From: Talpa occidentalis
Taxonomy: Eukaryota > Chordata > Mammalia > Eulipotyphla > Talpidae
Assembly: GCF_014898055.3 (NCBI RefSeq)
Contig: NW_023601543.1
Location: 9,480,440 to 9,544,439, forward strand
Reading direction: 5' to 3'
Length of the DNA stretch: 64,000 bases
Below the pieces are notes generated by a model that saw only the letters and a list, made by a program, of their open reading frames with translations, was not told the origin of the DNA and did not search any database. Position numbers and translations under genes: made by a program. This document shows, piece by piece, positions 23,912 through 35,474 of the stretch (positions are counted from its first letter, which is position 1; every line of letters begins with the position of its first letter).

Positions 23912-24665
23912 AAAAAGCATGTTGGTACAACAACAGAGAGTGGGTTAAGAGGCTGTGGCCTGGATGCATGATGTAATACTACTTGGCTATAAGAAAAGAT
24001 GAATTCTTGCCACTGAGACAACATGGATGGCGCGAGAGAGGATTATGAGAAGCAAAATAATCAGAAAAAAGACAAATACTGGATGATTTCACTCAGATGT
24101 GGAATACAGGAAAACAAAACAGAAGAACTGATTAAAAACTAAATCAAGGGCCTCCCCGGTGGTGCAGCAGTTAAGCGCTGGGTTGCGAAGCTGCCCGCAG
24201 CCTCTGCAGCGCTGGATCCCACATGGCGCACAGACCTCTCCTGCCGCCCGCTGCTCCCCTCAGCAGTGTACTTCGGTCCTTCTGCCTGCTCTGCTCCCCG
24301 CTCTGTCTCTGGTGAATTCTCTCACCCTCCCATGCTTCTGACTGTACCCAGTGCTTATATAAATAAATAAATAAATCTTTAAAAAAAAACTAAATCAAAA
24401 CAAACCCTAAAAAATATGACTGTAGCATTGAGGCTACTGGAGGGAGTGGGGAGGTGTGATAAGCCAGGAGAGGGCACAACAGCCTGGGAAAAGGACTATG
24501 GGTGTTTTTGTGGTGGGGTGGCATGGTGACATTCATCCGAGGAAGTGTGAACCTATCCCCCACAATCACATACGGTGTTATAAACCAATGTTACCTCATT
24601 GAAAGAAACATACTGTTGCCTAGTAGATATGGTTATGTCCCTGTGCTGAACTGCGACCATCAGCA
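23912..24665 (+). mobile_element. Old L1 3' end, interrupted by a SINE
   Basis: ORF2 tail and 3' UTR in sense: 'tggatgcatgatgtaatact', 'gacaacatggatggcgcgag', 'ctggatgatttcactcagat' and, after the SINE, 'aaaaatatgactgtagcatt' to 'ataaaccaatgttacctcat'. This is a third L1 lineage, distinct from 6.2 kb and 29.5 kb. The element is continuous once 24148-24398 is removed. Confidence 0.75.
24134..24398 (+). mobile_element. tRNA-derived SINE, internally deleted, 14-bp duplication
   Basis: The SINE body is 24148-24384 between AAAAACTAAATCAA repeats at 24134-24147 and 24385-24398. About 40 bp including the B box and 'ccccggctgctccccggcca' are missing, so cgctg runs straight into gatcccacatgg. The copy therefore lacks a complete Pol III promoter. 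The flanks and tail are otherwise like the other young copies. Confidence 0.95.
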
Positions 24666-27600
24666 AGAACCTGAGAGACTAAAGAATAGTGGGCCAGAGT
24701 GTGGCTACAACTACTCCTTTCAGTCACCTCAGGGGTGGGGGTGGGGAACAGTCAGATCTATTTAATGTCATGAATTCAAAATACCGAACAGAGAGACCCA
24801 ATGATTACTCTATCATCAGCGCTCTTGTATCATAAGCATCCCCTTCTCTCCATAAGGTTTCAGGCTGTTACCTCTCAATTGCCCTGTTTTAACGACTTCA
24901 AATATTAGACACCTGAAGTCATTCCTGTTTGGAATTTTCTGTACCTCCCCAGGCATTCTCTGCACCTCCCCCTACCTCGGCAGCTGTGTGACCCCCAAAG
25001 ATTTTCTTTCTAATTGGGATAGAAATCCTTGTTCCATTTTTGAGTAACCAAACATGGGGCTGTTTGTACGAGTATCGTTCCCAGTCAATGCTGATTTGAT
25101 GAATTGGAGCTTTCCAGACTTTTCCAATTGCCAACTGCTTAAGCTAAACAATGATGCCAAACCAAACAGCCCATCAAACAAAGGCACACCGGGAGGAGGA
25201 ACAAGAGGCTGCTGAGGTCATGAAGGCTGCCTCAACTGGGACCCTGGGCAAGGCAGGGTCTTCACATGGCACAAACCACAGGTAACATAAAGAAAAACAG
25301 GAGAAAACACACGAAGAGGACCTGAGAGAATACCTCTAGAAAAATAAAATTACACTGTAGATGAATTTATCCTTTCTAATCCTTCAAAAGAGGTTATTTT
25401 TGCCACTCCTGTTTGGGGTATAATCTTCTGCAACAAACCTGTAGTTTTAAACACTAATTTAATAAACAAAATGCACAATAGTTTCAGGTCTAGCAGACAG
25501 TTTCCATTATTTGAAAGTATAACAGCTGTGCTTCAGGGTAGCCTAGTGATGATGATCTACTCCCTCTCGTTCCCAATGAGTTAAAAAAAAAAGTTACATG
25601 AGCTACTTGTACTTTCTATTATAATACAGTTCTTTCCATCACCAGCAGCCTGAAATTATAAAGACGAAAATATTTAATGAACTTGTTCTCATTAAATGAT
25701 GTGTGTCATCTAATGCTGAGGAGAGAAAGCTAAGACTCACAGTTTGAATGGTCCTAGAACAACCTTAACAGCAGCATACTAACAATCAAACTGAGGAGTA
25801 TTGCACTATTTCAGCAGTTGGGAAGCAATTTATTTTATTTATTCTCACCACTGCACTTTTTGGACCTATAATATATTCCACCCATCATAAAGCTTTATCT
25901 CAGCTGGAAAACATGAATTCTTATTTTGGTTTCCAAATTCCAGTTCTTTACTAAAGTCTAAGTACCTTTGAAAGTTAAAATGCTCATGGTTGACATTCAT
26001 AGGGAAAATACATAGCAATATTCATATTTTAAAAGACTGTACATTTAAAACTCACACCTTGTCAAGACCATAATTGAAAAAGAATTTTTCCCCATTAGTT
26101 TGGCTTCAACTTGCTTATCAGGTTCCATGCTTACTGTCTATCAAAAGATGTCCTCTTGTGTCACATAGCTAAAGAGAATGACCCTGCGATGTGATACCTG
26201 AACTGACTTCTTTGCCATTGGTCACCATTGTGTCAATATGCTACTGAGGTTCTTGGGAGATGTGGTTCTCATTAATTCTCTAATAGGTATACAAGTGCTT
26301 GAATCAGAATCTATGAGGGGGCACACTTTCAAATTTGTGCAAGAATTTGGATTAAAAAAACATGGCAGAAATGTCACCAAACAATCTATTTTCTCCTGAT
26401 TGGATGTAGTATCTGTTTTATTCCTTTCATTTCTGATGTTATAACTGTGATACTATAGGGTAATTCAAAAATTATTGAACACTTTCACAAGGGTTTACTC
26501 AGTAACTAGGTGCTATGTGAAATTGTAGAATGGACCAAATTGTAGCATTTTCCTTCTAAGTGTCTAATAATTGGAGAGATACAAGTTTTGACTACATGTT
26601 CACATGTCACCTGGTTATTGAATAATGAACGTTTGAGAGTATTCTATTGTTTTGATGATTCTAATTGTTGTGGGAAGTTTGCATGGAGTCTCTTCAATTA
26701 AAATATAGGCTACAAAATAGCAAAAATAATTTTAAGTGCTTATGAAAACTGTTCAAAGCCATCCACCAACAGATATGTATTGCTTTATTTTAAATATATA
26801 TTCTTCCATATTTTTAAAATCAATTTTGATGTCACTAAGATCGGCTCCTGAACAACTACAAGAAAGTCAGAAATACACATGTATGTACTTGAAACCCAAA
26901 GGTCAATTTGATATTTAAAGTCAACAGATAGATGGACGGGTGGATGGACAGACAGGCAAAATGCAATACTGTACATATAAAGACTGTATTGGATCTAGAT
27001 TGTCAAAGTGTGTCCAAAAAGGACTCCGGGTCTCTACACGCTTACCAAATTGACCATTTTTACTAAATTGACCATTCAATTTAATGAAACAGTCATTTAA
27101 CTCCCTCCCACCTCAAATCGACCAAAACCACCTGTTAAGGAACTTCTGCACAGTCTTATTTTTCTGCTCTTTCCAAACACCAATTCCTTGCACTGCGCCA
27201 CTCACCTGTCTCCTCCAAGCAGCCCTTTACTGATTCAATTGTTTTCTCAATTGTGATTGGAGTTAGGGAATAACTGTTTGTTCCCCAGGACACACATTTT
27301 CCTGGGATTGAGCGAGTTACAGTAATCAACTGAGCTGATGGCTGCCCTGGGCAGAATCATTTGAAGGCCCCTGAGGAGCAGGTTAAACTCCTGAGTGCTC
27401 CAAGAATTCTGCTTCAATCGAAAAATCCATGAACTGTCGGCTTGGCATTCAGTCCTCTGTTTCATAGCCTGCACTCTGCTTCTTGGCTACTGATCTGAAA
27501 TGCTCATTCAGTACAATTTGTCTCGGGCTAGCCAATAAACTGAGCAAGCCAGGCCAAGTCACAATTTTTCAAGAAGCAGCCATCCATTGGACACTGTCCC

Positions 27601-28714
27601 TTTACTGTTTAGGCTAAATGTTTGGCTTTCAAAACATGTGATGAGAAAGGAAATACAATTGTGCAATTTTTAATTGAGATGCGATCATTTCCATTTTAAT
27701 CCTCACTACACTTCTCTACAAGAAACAATGCATCCATGAAAACACCCAAGAGAATATGCAAAAGTCTAGAAAGACTGACTTGCTTTTTCTCTGGGCATGA
27801 GATACCCACCATCTTCCACAAGATGGCAGGCAGTTTTCATTTTACTGTTGATGATCAACAGGAAATCTCTCCACTCTCAAATGACAGCAACCCCAGGTAG
27901 CTAGGGTGACATTTGCTTTACATTATGATACACACTAATTAATCATTAGTGATCCCAGAAGTAAGTCTGCTAAAAATGCTTTGCTATGGCTTCTCACAGC
28001 AGGGGCTTTCAATATTGATACTATTACATGCACATATGTTCAGCCAGTATATGTTATCCTCATTTATTTTAAAGCTTTAAGTTTTTAGGGTATTTTAATT
28101 AATATTGCCTAGATCAATATTCACCTCTTATTTCGAAGAGGAAATGATAAGGCTAGTAAAATAAATGTGAAAAGAGGTACTATACAAAACTTCTGAAAAG
28201 CTAAAGGCAACTTTACCATGTTTTCAGCTGGAGACACCTTTGTTCCCTGGCATTTGTTGACATCTTCAGCTTTTCCCCAGGGGAAAATTTAATAAAGACA
28301 TGGCTGTCACCACCATTACATATATATCTTGTGCCCAATGGTCTTAATACTGATTCCCTCATAAACAAGTTAACTTATTTCTATTTCATCAGCTAAAAGT
28401 TCACTCCGCCTTCCAATGTGGATTCAGTTTCATAGCAAATGTCTCATTATTATAAGCAACTCTACCAGTTCTCAGCCACAATCCAAGGTACAGATAATGA
28501 ACACCATGTTCTTCTTACCTAAGAAGAATGTTCCAGAAAGATTCACCAACAGTGTCAGGAGCCACAGCCAACCCAGTTCCTTCTATTGCCTGAAGCTAAC
28601 CCAGGGCAAAGATAATCAGTCTGGGTCCACCTAACTAGGTGGAAACTCGATAAGTGGTTAGCTCTCCACTTAGGTCAGCTACCCCCCCCCGCCCCCACCC
28701 CTAGGTCTTCCTAA
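24666..28714. other. No gene; about 4 kb of mostly unassigned AT-rich sequence
   Basis: No coding exon supported; all frames are 87 codons or shorter. The stretch 26456-26500 (agggtaattcaaaaattatt) faintly resembles the end of a mariner-like DNA transposon, but I found no partner terminus. A C-rich tract, ccccccccccgcccccaccc, lies at about 28682-28701. The rest may be unique sequence. Confidence 0.35.
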
Positions 28715-28845
28715 CAAATAAGTGCTTTGTAAATTTTAACATGTATGTGAATCACCTGGTGATACTGATAAGATGCAGATTACGGATTCTGCATTTCTAA
28801 CAAGCTCCCAGATGATTCCGTGTGGATTAGCAAAGCTCTGGAGTT
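28715..28845 (+). mobile_element. MER5-type hAT DNA transposon relic
   Basis: 'atgtatgtgaatcacctggt', 'gcatttctaacaagctccca' and 'gatgattccgtgtggattag' follow the MER5 (hAT-Charlie, non-autonomous) consensus in order. The terminal repeats are eroded. Confidence 0.7.
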
Positions 28846-29481
28846 TCTTCATTCATCCACACTCCATCTATATTCTTGGGATAAAAAGGGTTGGTAGGAG
28901 TTTCTAGGCCCCCCACTGTATCTTCTAGACTTCCTTTGAGCAATAACTCTTCTACTTGTAAAGACCTCATCATCTGACTGATAATCTCTCTTCATAGTCA
29001 TCCCCAGATTTCCCACAGCATTCACTAAACATTCTGAAACCCAGAATGCCACCTTCTTTCCATCACATCCCCTCTTACCTTCTTGACCAACTTCAAGCTT
29101 CATAGGGATGACTCACTCTTAACACTGGCTTTGACCTTGTTTAGTCCAATGACTTTTCATGACCACACCATGACCTCGTTATCACTGGAAGAACATCTAG
29201 CCCTGAAATCTTAAACTTTAAAAAAACATTTCTCTTTTACCTCAGCCTCCAGCACACTTCCAGCTCTGCTCTCCCTCTCTCCACAAATATAACCTCCTAC
29301 ACTATTCTATAACTATCCTAATGCCACTTGCTTTACCCCCATTCTACCCATTTTAGTAACCAGAAACAGGTCAACATCTCCACACTAAACTCAACAATAA
29401 TAAAGTATTTTCTTGAATTTGTCTTCCTCTGTTTAAACTGTTTCCACTCAATTCTGAGAGTTCTTGTACTACAAAGATCTT
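28846..29481. other. No gene; pyrimidine-rich unassigned sequence
   Basis: The C/T-rich plus strand continues on the far side of the L1 insertion (29836-30300), so both sides probably belong to one old repeat or one unique stretch. The 84-codon minus frame at 28849-29103 is unsupported. Confidence 0.35.
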
Positions 29482-29835
29482 AAGAAACACATCCAGGAAT
29501 ATTACTCAGCATTCAAAAAAGATAAACACATGCAATTTGCAGCGACATGGATGGCGCTTGAAGGGATCATGCTCAGCGAAATAAGCCAGAAAGAAAAAGA
29601 AAAATACCGGATGGTCTCACTCATAGCAGGAATCTAGAAAACTTAAATAAGGGACCAGGAAAATGAATAACTATAAGAAAGTGAAAATCAAAATCAACAA
29701 AAAACTATGAACCAGAGACACTTTTTGGGGGGGGGGGCGGGAGGGGAGGGAATGGGGTCAGAATGGGGGGATTGCAATTGTATGAGAAATATAAAAATAA
29801 AATTTATTATTAAAAAAAAAAAAGAAACACATCCA
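29482..29835 (+). mobile_element. Young 5'-truncated L1 with 14-bp target duplication
   Basis: An insert of 29496-29821 lies between perfect AAGAAACACATCCA repeats at 29482-29495 and 29822-29835. It has the last about 140 bp of ORF2, a 3' UTR with a strong G-run block (29727-29756), AATAAA-type signals and a poly-A tail. ORF2 and UTR closely match the large L1 at 59.5-64 kb, so both are one young subfamily. Confidence 0.95.
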
Positions 29836-30309
29836 TACACAGCTGATGCCAAGTGACTCCACTCTGCGCTCACATCCATCACACTTGGATCAGCAATACT
29901 CCTGCCCAGTTCTGTTGTTCATTCCCTCAGTTATGTTTCTGACTTTCCATGGTTCTCAAACTGTCAAGTTACAAAATAGAAACATCTTCAGTTCCCATTC
30001 TCTTCCATCACAATATTTCCCTATCTCTGCTTGACTTCTTATTTCATGTTGTGTCTTGCTTTTTCTTCCAAAATTAACTCCAATGTTTATTAGCCATAAA
30101 ATATAAAGTCCTTTTTTTTGCTCTTGATTCTACTTTGAGAGATTCATTTCCCATTCTTTTAAATTTACACTCTCCCTTCTGACTGGGTTCTCCCTCTTAT
30201 CCAGCAGACACTCCCAAATCTTTCTCACTAACCTCAAACCATATGCAAACACAAGGTTTGAAGGACATATCTCTAAGAACATTTGCCACTACAGGTGCTA
30301 CTGTTTCTA
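29836..30309. other. No gene; pyrimidine-rich continuation
   Basis: Continues the sequence interrupted by the young L1. No repeat family or exon was recognised. Confidence 0.35.
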
Positions 30310-30545
30310 TTGAAGCCCTGCCTCATCCCTTCACATCCTGGGATTTCATGCTCCATACTGAGTATCATTCACCTGGCCAAGAACTGCGAGTTAGGAAAGA
30401 ACTGAGAAAGTGACTCAAATGTCACCTTCTCAGTGAGGCCTTCCTCGTAGGCCTTCTGTGAAACAGCATGTCCCCCAACCCATGCTTGTTATTCTTCCGG
30501 AGTAATTGATTTTTCTCTCTTGTACTTAACATGGACTTACTATGA
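30310..30545 (+). repeat. L2 LINE 3' fragment
   Basis: Sense L2 motifs: 'actcaaatgtcaccttctca', 'gtgaggccttcctcgtaggc' and later 'ttgtacttaacatggactta'. An ancient mammalian LINE remnant. Confidence 0.7.
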
Positions 30546-31179
30546 AAATTAAGTTAGTTTAATTCAAATAAAACAGCGGGCAATGGTTTTCAAGTATAGG
30601 TTTCGCTGAATTTGAATCTGATATTACTCAGAGTACATTTTGGGTGGAGCCAGAAACAAACTTGATTTATTTTATAAAGTTGTGTCCAGATGATCCATTG
30701 AATGTGCCTCTCTTGTAGAAAGGTAGGATGTATTTTTAGGAACTTCAGGCTCAAATTCACATATATTAATCTATGATTTTGGGGAGACACAGCTATTCAA
30801 TCCATCATGATAACTTTTATTCAGGGACTTCTGATCATAGTTGGCATTAAGATGATTTAAAATTTCTGGGGCACACACCTATTTTTCCCCACAGAACATT
30901 TTCCATAAAATTTAAAGGAGATGGAATACAGAATTTTAATCTGCCATTGAATGACTTCAAATTGGGCTTCTTCCCTTGTATAACCATTCCAGATGGCAAT
31001 CAAGAAGAATAATGCACATAAGGCACTTCTGAAATCATGAACCTGGAACAAACCACCATGATGGGCTCCTCACTTGAGTCAAAGACTTGCAGTTATGTTA
31101 TCACTAAGCTAATCTTACCTATTTATAGGAAGACCGTGTCCTTGGCATAGTACAAGCAAGATAACATTTCTCCAGCCAG
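30546..31179. other. No gene; unassigned
   Basis: Short minus frames (30590-30790, 30857-31051) without any motif. No repeat recognised. Confidence 0.35.
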
Positions 31180-31640
31180 ATTCTGTGACAACACCACTCA
31201 ACCAGTGTTGCTGAATTTCAGAGTAAATCCTTACCCATGCGCAGACAAACACACACTCACGACCCTCCCAACCTCAGTCTCTATTCCAACGTGCCTCTAG
31301 TCTGGAGTGTTCTTTCTGTCTCTGTACTTATAAATATCTGACCCTTCCAATGAAACCCAACTAAAATGTTATCTTTTCCAAGATGACTTCCCCAACATTT
31401 TCAGTCAAAATCAATGTCTCTGTCCTTCCCTTGTAAGCCTATAGATCTGTCTCAGAGCCAGCTTTTTATCAGAATTTAGTTCAACAGGCATTTTTTCCCT
31501 CTGAGATTGTGAGCTCCTATAAGTCGGAAACTTTATCTCATTCTTCTTTGTAGCCCTGCCAGCACCTAATATGTATAAAATACTTTAGTAAATATCAAAT
31601 GCTTACTGAATCACATTTGAATGAATAATCAAAAATATAT
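31180..31640 (+). repeat. L2 LINE 3' end
   Basis: Nearly complete L2 3' region in sense: 'actaaaatgttatcttttcc', 'gatgacttccccaacatttt', 'gagattgtgagctcctataa', 'gtagccctgccagcacctaa' and 'aatgcttactgaatcacatt', ending in a gaatgaat tail. Confidence 0.8.
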
Positions 31641-31694
31641 TCTTTCTACATTATAATACCCAGTCCCATCTATTACCTGGGTCCTGCCACTGGA

Positions 31695-31860
31695 AAACTG
31701 GAGTGGGAGTATAATAGAATAAACTTTGCCTTTGGCATCAGACCATCTGGACTCAAGTCCAGCATTGTGATTTCCTACCTACATAAATCATTTCACTCTC
31801 TGAGCCTGTTTTTCTTGTCTATACCAAATTATTAAAAGGAATCAATTTTGCTCACACAAA
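31695..31860 (+). repeat. MIR SINE
   Basis: 'tttgcctttggcatcagacc', 'ggactcaagtccagcattgt' and 'ttcactctctgagcctgttt' follow MIR order in sense. Confidence 0.7.
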
Positions 31861-31879
31861 CCTCAGTTTCTTTTCCCCT

Positions 31880-32329
31880 TTGTGATAGACAAGGTGATCA
31901 GACGAGTTGACATTCACTGGGCCCTAGCACTGTGCTAAATTGTGCAGGGAAGGTGGAGCATAAAAAAAGCCCCTGATTGCAGAGAGCTAACCATCTATTA
32001 GGAGAGGCAAGAAAATCATGAGACACATATCAAGAACTCCAGAAGGCATGTGCTAAGTCACCCAAAGGTGAACAAACAATAAATGCTGGAGATGTTCAGA
32101 GGAGGGAGAGGAGGGACAGGTTAAAATGGGTTGACAGATTTGGGGAAGGCTTACATGCCCTTTGAATAGGTGGGGCACAATGAAAGGAAGAAGGGCATGT
32201 GGGCATTCCCGGCCAGAGAAATAATATGTGCACAAATGTGGGGGCGGGGGTTTGCTCAGCAAAGCTGGAGGACAGTCAGGCACTAAATCAGGATCCCTCC
32301 AAGATCAGGCAAGACATAGAGAGGGGGAT
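31880..32329 (-). repeat. L2 LINE, antisense, split by a solo LTR
   Basis: 'gccctagcactgtgctaaat', 'ctgattgcagagagctaacc', 'aacaataaatgctggagatg' and 'gaggagggagaggagggaca' match antisense L2. It is interrupted at 32330 by the solo LTR, and the residual right side runs to about 32850 (gagggccttgcacagg). Confidence 0.6.
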
Positions 32330-32784
32330 TGTAGGGTAAAGAAAATATCAGGCTTTTCTGCCCTTCCGCCATCAGGATGGATGATGGATCCTTGTCCTGA
32401 ATGCATGCCTGATGGCGGACACCTGGAATAGGGTGTGGGCATAGGTAGATGGGATTCAGCTGAGCTAAGACTGTGCTTTTTTTTAAGGGCGGCGTCACAG
32501 GAACGCCAGAAGCCGAGAAAGCAGCAGTAGAAGCCGAAGCCGAAAGAGAAGCTGAGAAGCAGCAGAACGAACGCTAGAGAGCCCAGATAGAGTGAAGACT
32601 TGCTGGGGGCTGGGAGGCCTGCCAGCCTCCCAGCTCCCCCCAGCCAGCACCCCTGCCTGCCATATGCCTGGTGAACCCCAATAAAAGACCTGCAAAAACC
32701 CACTAAGGACTCTGACTCCTCCTTTACCCGGTCTGCATGGGATCAGAAAACATGCACTGTGGCCTGTCCTGCCCTTACAGGGAT
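32325..32784 (+). mobile_element. Solo LTR of an endogenous retrovirus, 5-bp duplication
   Basis: The LTR body is 32330-32779 (450 bp), beginning TGTAGGGTAAAG and ending CCCTTACA. It is flanked by a perfect GGGAT duplication at 32325-32329 and 32780-32784. AATAAA lies at 32680-32685, 94 bp before the LTR end, which sets U3-R-U5 order and the plus orientation. It is the same family as the LTRs at 35036-35474 and 36675-37099 but more diverged, with an expanded purine-rich agaagccga repeat zone at about 32505-32575. A solo LTR arises by recombination between the two LTRs of a provirus. Large frames over it (minus 32305-32703, 32495-32923) are LTR read-through. Confidence 0.95.
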
Positions 32785-35030
32785 TTTGGGGTGTTAGTTG
32801 ATGGAGGGCCTTGCACAGGAGATTTAGATCAACTTTGCTAGTCACTGGCAAAGACATCTCCGGGTGGCTGTACTGACGCTGACTTCCGCCCTGGGAAACA
32901 TTCCGGAGGCCGGGCATAAGCATAAGTGACCACCATCAAAAGCAGCCCGGAGTATGCTGTGAGGCCGGGAAGTTTCCACGTGGCCTCAACCTCCATACTG
33001 AAGGCGCCTCCTGGGCCCTTTGTGTCCCAGAGCACTGCTGGATGGCCCTTCCCCCACCACAGCTGCCTTGCAGCACCCTGGGGACTGACTCCCCCAGAAG
33101 TACAACAATCTGCCCCAGAGAAGCCAATGGGTTGGGCATGGCAAGGCTGTCTCCTCCCCTCCCCCATTCAGCCCCAGACTGCATATCCCACACTGCACCC
33201 GCAGACCTGAAGCTTAACAAGAGAACCCCAGGATGACTTACTGGTCATGGCGCTAGGGCAAGACTGCCCGCTCCCCTCTTCTGCCTGGGGTGGGGGCTGG
33301 AGTCTCACTGATTGGCTTCCAGCTGGTTTTACTGAGCTCTAACAATAATAAAGATGGGACTCCACCAGTGAGGTCATGAGTTGAAGAGTAAAGGGGGGAT
33401 AAGCCTTGCGCTGAGACACAGGCCCCCCACTACCACCTGCTGGGCAGGAACGTTTCCTTCAGCAGGATAGAGAAAGGTGAATAGGGAGAGGCCAGGGGTG
33501 GGGCTATTTGCTCCGGGAGGCTGCCTGGAAGGGGGGCAGCCCTGTGAGCCTTGGGCTCTGTGTGGGCGGCCAAAGAAGTCGAGGGGACCCTTATCAGGTG
33601 GGCTCAAGTGCCCAGCAGCTCCTTCCATCAACACAGCCCCTCCTCCCTGGGCGCCTCCGGGCTGTTTATTTTGTTAGAGAAGAGGAATCTGCATGTCAGC
33701 TCATTTGCATTCTTTGAACCCAAACAAAACCATATTAATGTGCCTGGGTGACCTACATGGGAAGACTGCTTGCTTTGGGGGCAAAGTCCTTACACTGAAA
33801 AGGAATCAATGCAGTGTTTATTTCCACACCAAGCACAAAGCTTGCATTAAGGGGAAACAAATCCATTCACTGACCCACAAGCTTGAATGTGAAGGCTGGA
33901 ACGTAGCATCTCTTTCAACACCCCCCTCCAGATATATTATTTTGTGTTCTTAATTTTTACCAACTTGTTTTGAAACCTGTAAATGCAGCCAGAGAACGAA
34001 CGTGAAGGAGGAGGCAGCAGCTTTAGCGGCCTGGGATCCCGCAAGAAGCATGGATGCAGTTCCTTTTCTTACTTGGGAAACAGATGGTGTTTTATGCTTA
34101 AAACAATCAGCACTGCCTCTCTATCTGTGCCCCTAACCTTCCCCACCTGTGTGAAACCTAATCAGCGCCTAATGAACATACTTGGAGCTGTCTGGATGGA
34201 ATTAGTCCCAGTAGGAGCCGGCCTTCAGGTACCAGGCACTCTCTTAAAAGCTGTGTAGTTGCAAAAGACAAAAAAAAAAATCTTTACTTCAGAGCTAATT
34301 AAATAAAGGTCTGCCTCTCCTATATACGTGTTGTTTTCCCTTCTAGAGAGCTGACAGGACTCAGGGTATTGCATCAAGCTAATGCTGACCCCTGTCCTCA
34401 CTGTAACTATGGGCAAAGGTTTGTGTTTTGAATTTCCTCTCAATACCTGTCACATCAAACACCTTCTCAGTCAATCCCGCTCTTGGGAGGCAGGGGGGCT
34501 GCTCTCCTTGGGTCATACTCGCCTTTGTGCATGTATGTACCCCAATGATGGCAACATTCAGGGAATAGGGCTGCCCACCACCCCCTTCCATTTGACAAAC
34601 ATATGATTTTTGTCCCAAGGGGATGAAGAGAGGAATTAGCCAAAGGGTTTGCTTAAACACACACACAAACACACTGTTGTGTTAGCAAATTGTTGCTGAT
34701 ACACTTGGAATTCTAGGAAGAACTGTAACAAGCTTGAGGCTTCTGGGTAGTGTGTGAATCACTAGAAAGAAAACCACCATTTTCTGGTCAAAAGCTGTTC
34801 TTTTGATGACATAACAAGGTCACCAGGTCATGGTAGCTCCATTACCTCACCTTGGGTTGAACCCTACTAATGACATACCAAAGTATAAATCATCATGAAT
34901 TAGCCAGAATGCTCCTCCTCTTACCCCACCCCCATCTTTTTAGAGTTTCCAAGGACTAGGGACCCAAAGATTCCGTTCTTACTGTCCCTTCGTCTCTCAG
35001 TGGATTTCAATGAAGGGCATGCTAGGGATC
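32785..35030. other. No gene; GC-rich then mixed unassigned sequence
   Basis: 32840-33700 is GC-rich with overlapping frames on all strands (longest 109 codons), none with a motif. 33960-34260 has a conserved-looking, moderately GC-rich character, but I cannot support an exon. A short (CA)-rich tract lies near 34658-34674. No repeat was recognised, so this may be unique DNA. Confidence 0.35.
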
Positions 35031-35035
35031 CCCAC

Positions 35036-35474
35036 TGTAAGGGCAGGACTGGATACAGTGCAGGTTTTCTGATCCCATGCAGACCGGGTAAAGGAGGAGT
35101 CAGAGTCCTCAGTAGTTTTGCAGGTTTTTTATTTGGGGTTCACCAGGCATATGGCAGGCAGGGGTGCTGGCTGGGGGGCTGGGAGGCTGGCAGGCCTCCC
35201 AGCCCCCAGCAAGTCTTCACTCTATCTGGGCTCTCTGGCGTTCTCTGCTTCTGCTTCGGCTTCTCCTTCAGGTTCTGCTGCTGCTGGCTGGGGCTGCTCG
35301 CCGTCCCCCGTGACGCCGCCCTTAAAAGCACAGTCTTAGCTCAGCTGAATCCCATCTACCTATGCCCACACCCTATTCCAGGTGCCCACCATCAGGCATG
35401 CATTCAGGACAAGGATCCATCATCTATCCTGATGGCAGAAGGGCAGAAAAGCCTGATATTTTCTTTACCCTACA
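35036..35474 (-). repeat. 3' LTR of the compact provirus
   Basis: 439 bp, TGTAAGGGCAGG to CTTTACCCTACA on the plus strand, so TGTAGGG to CTTACA on the minus strand. The AATAAA signal on the minus strand lies at about 35128-35133. Compared with the other LTR it has eight substitutions, all within its first about 70 plus-strand positions (U5). The remaining differences are only short indels. Confidence 0.93.

Noticed and set aside
26440..26720. A mariner-like DNA transposon
   Set aside because: One end motif is suggestive, but no matching inverted terminus or TA duplication was found.
32305..32923. 132- and 142-codon minus frames
   Set aside because: Both run antisense through the solo LTR and share peptides with the other LTR-derived frames.
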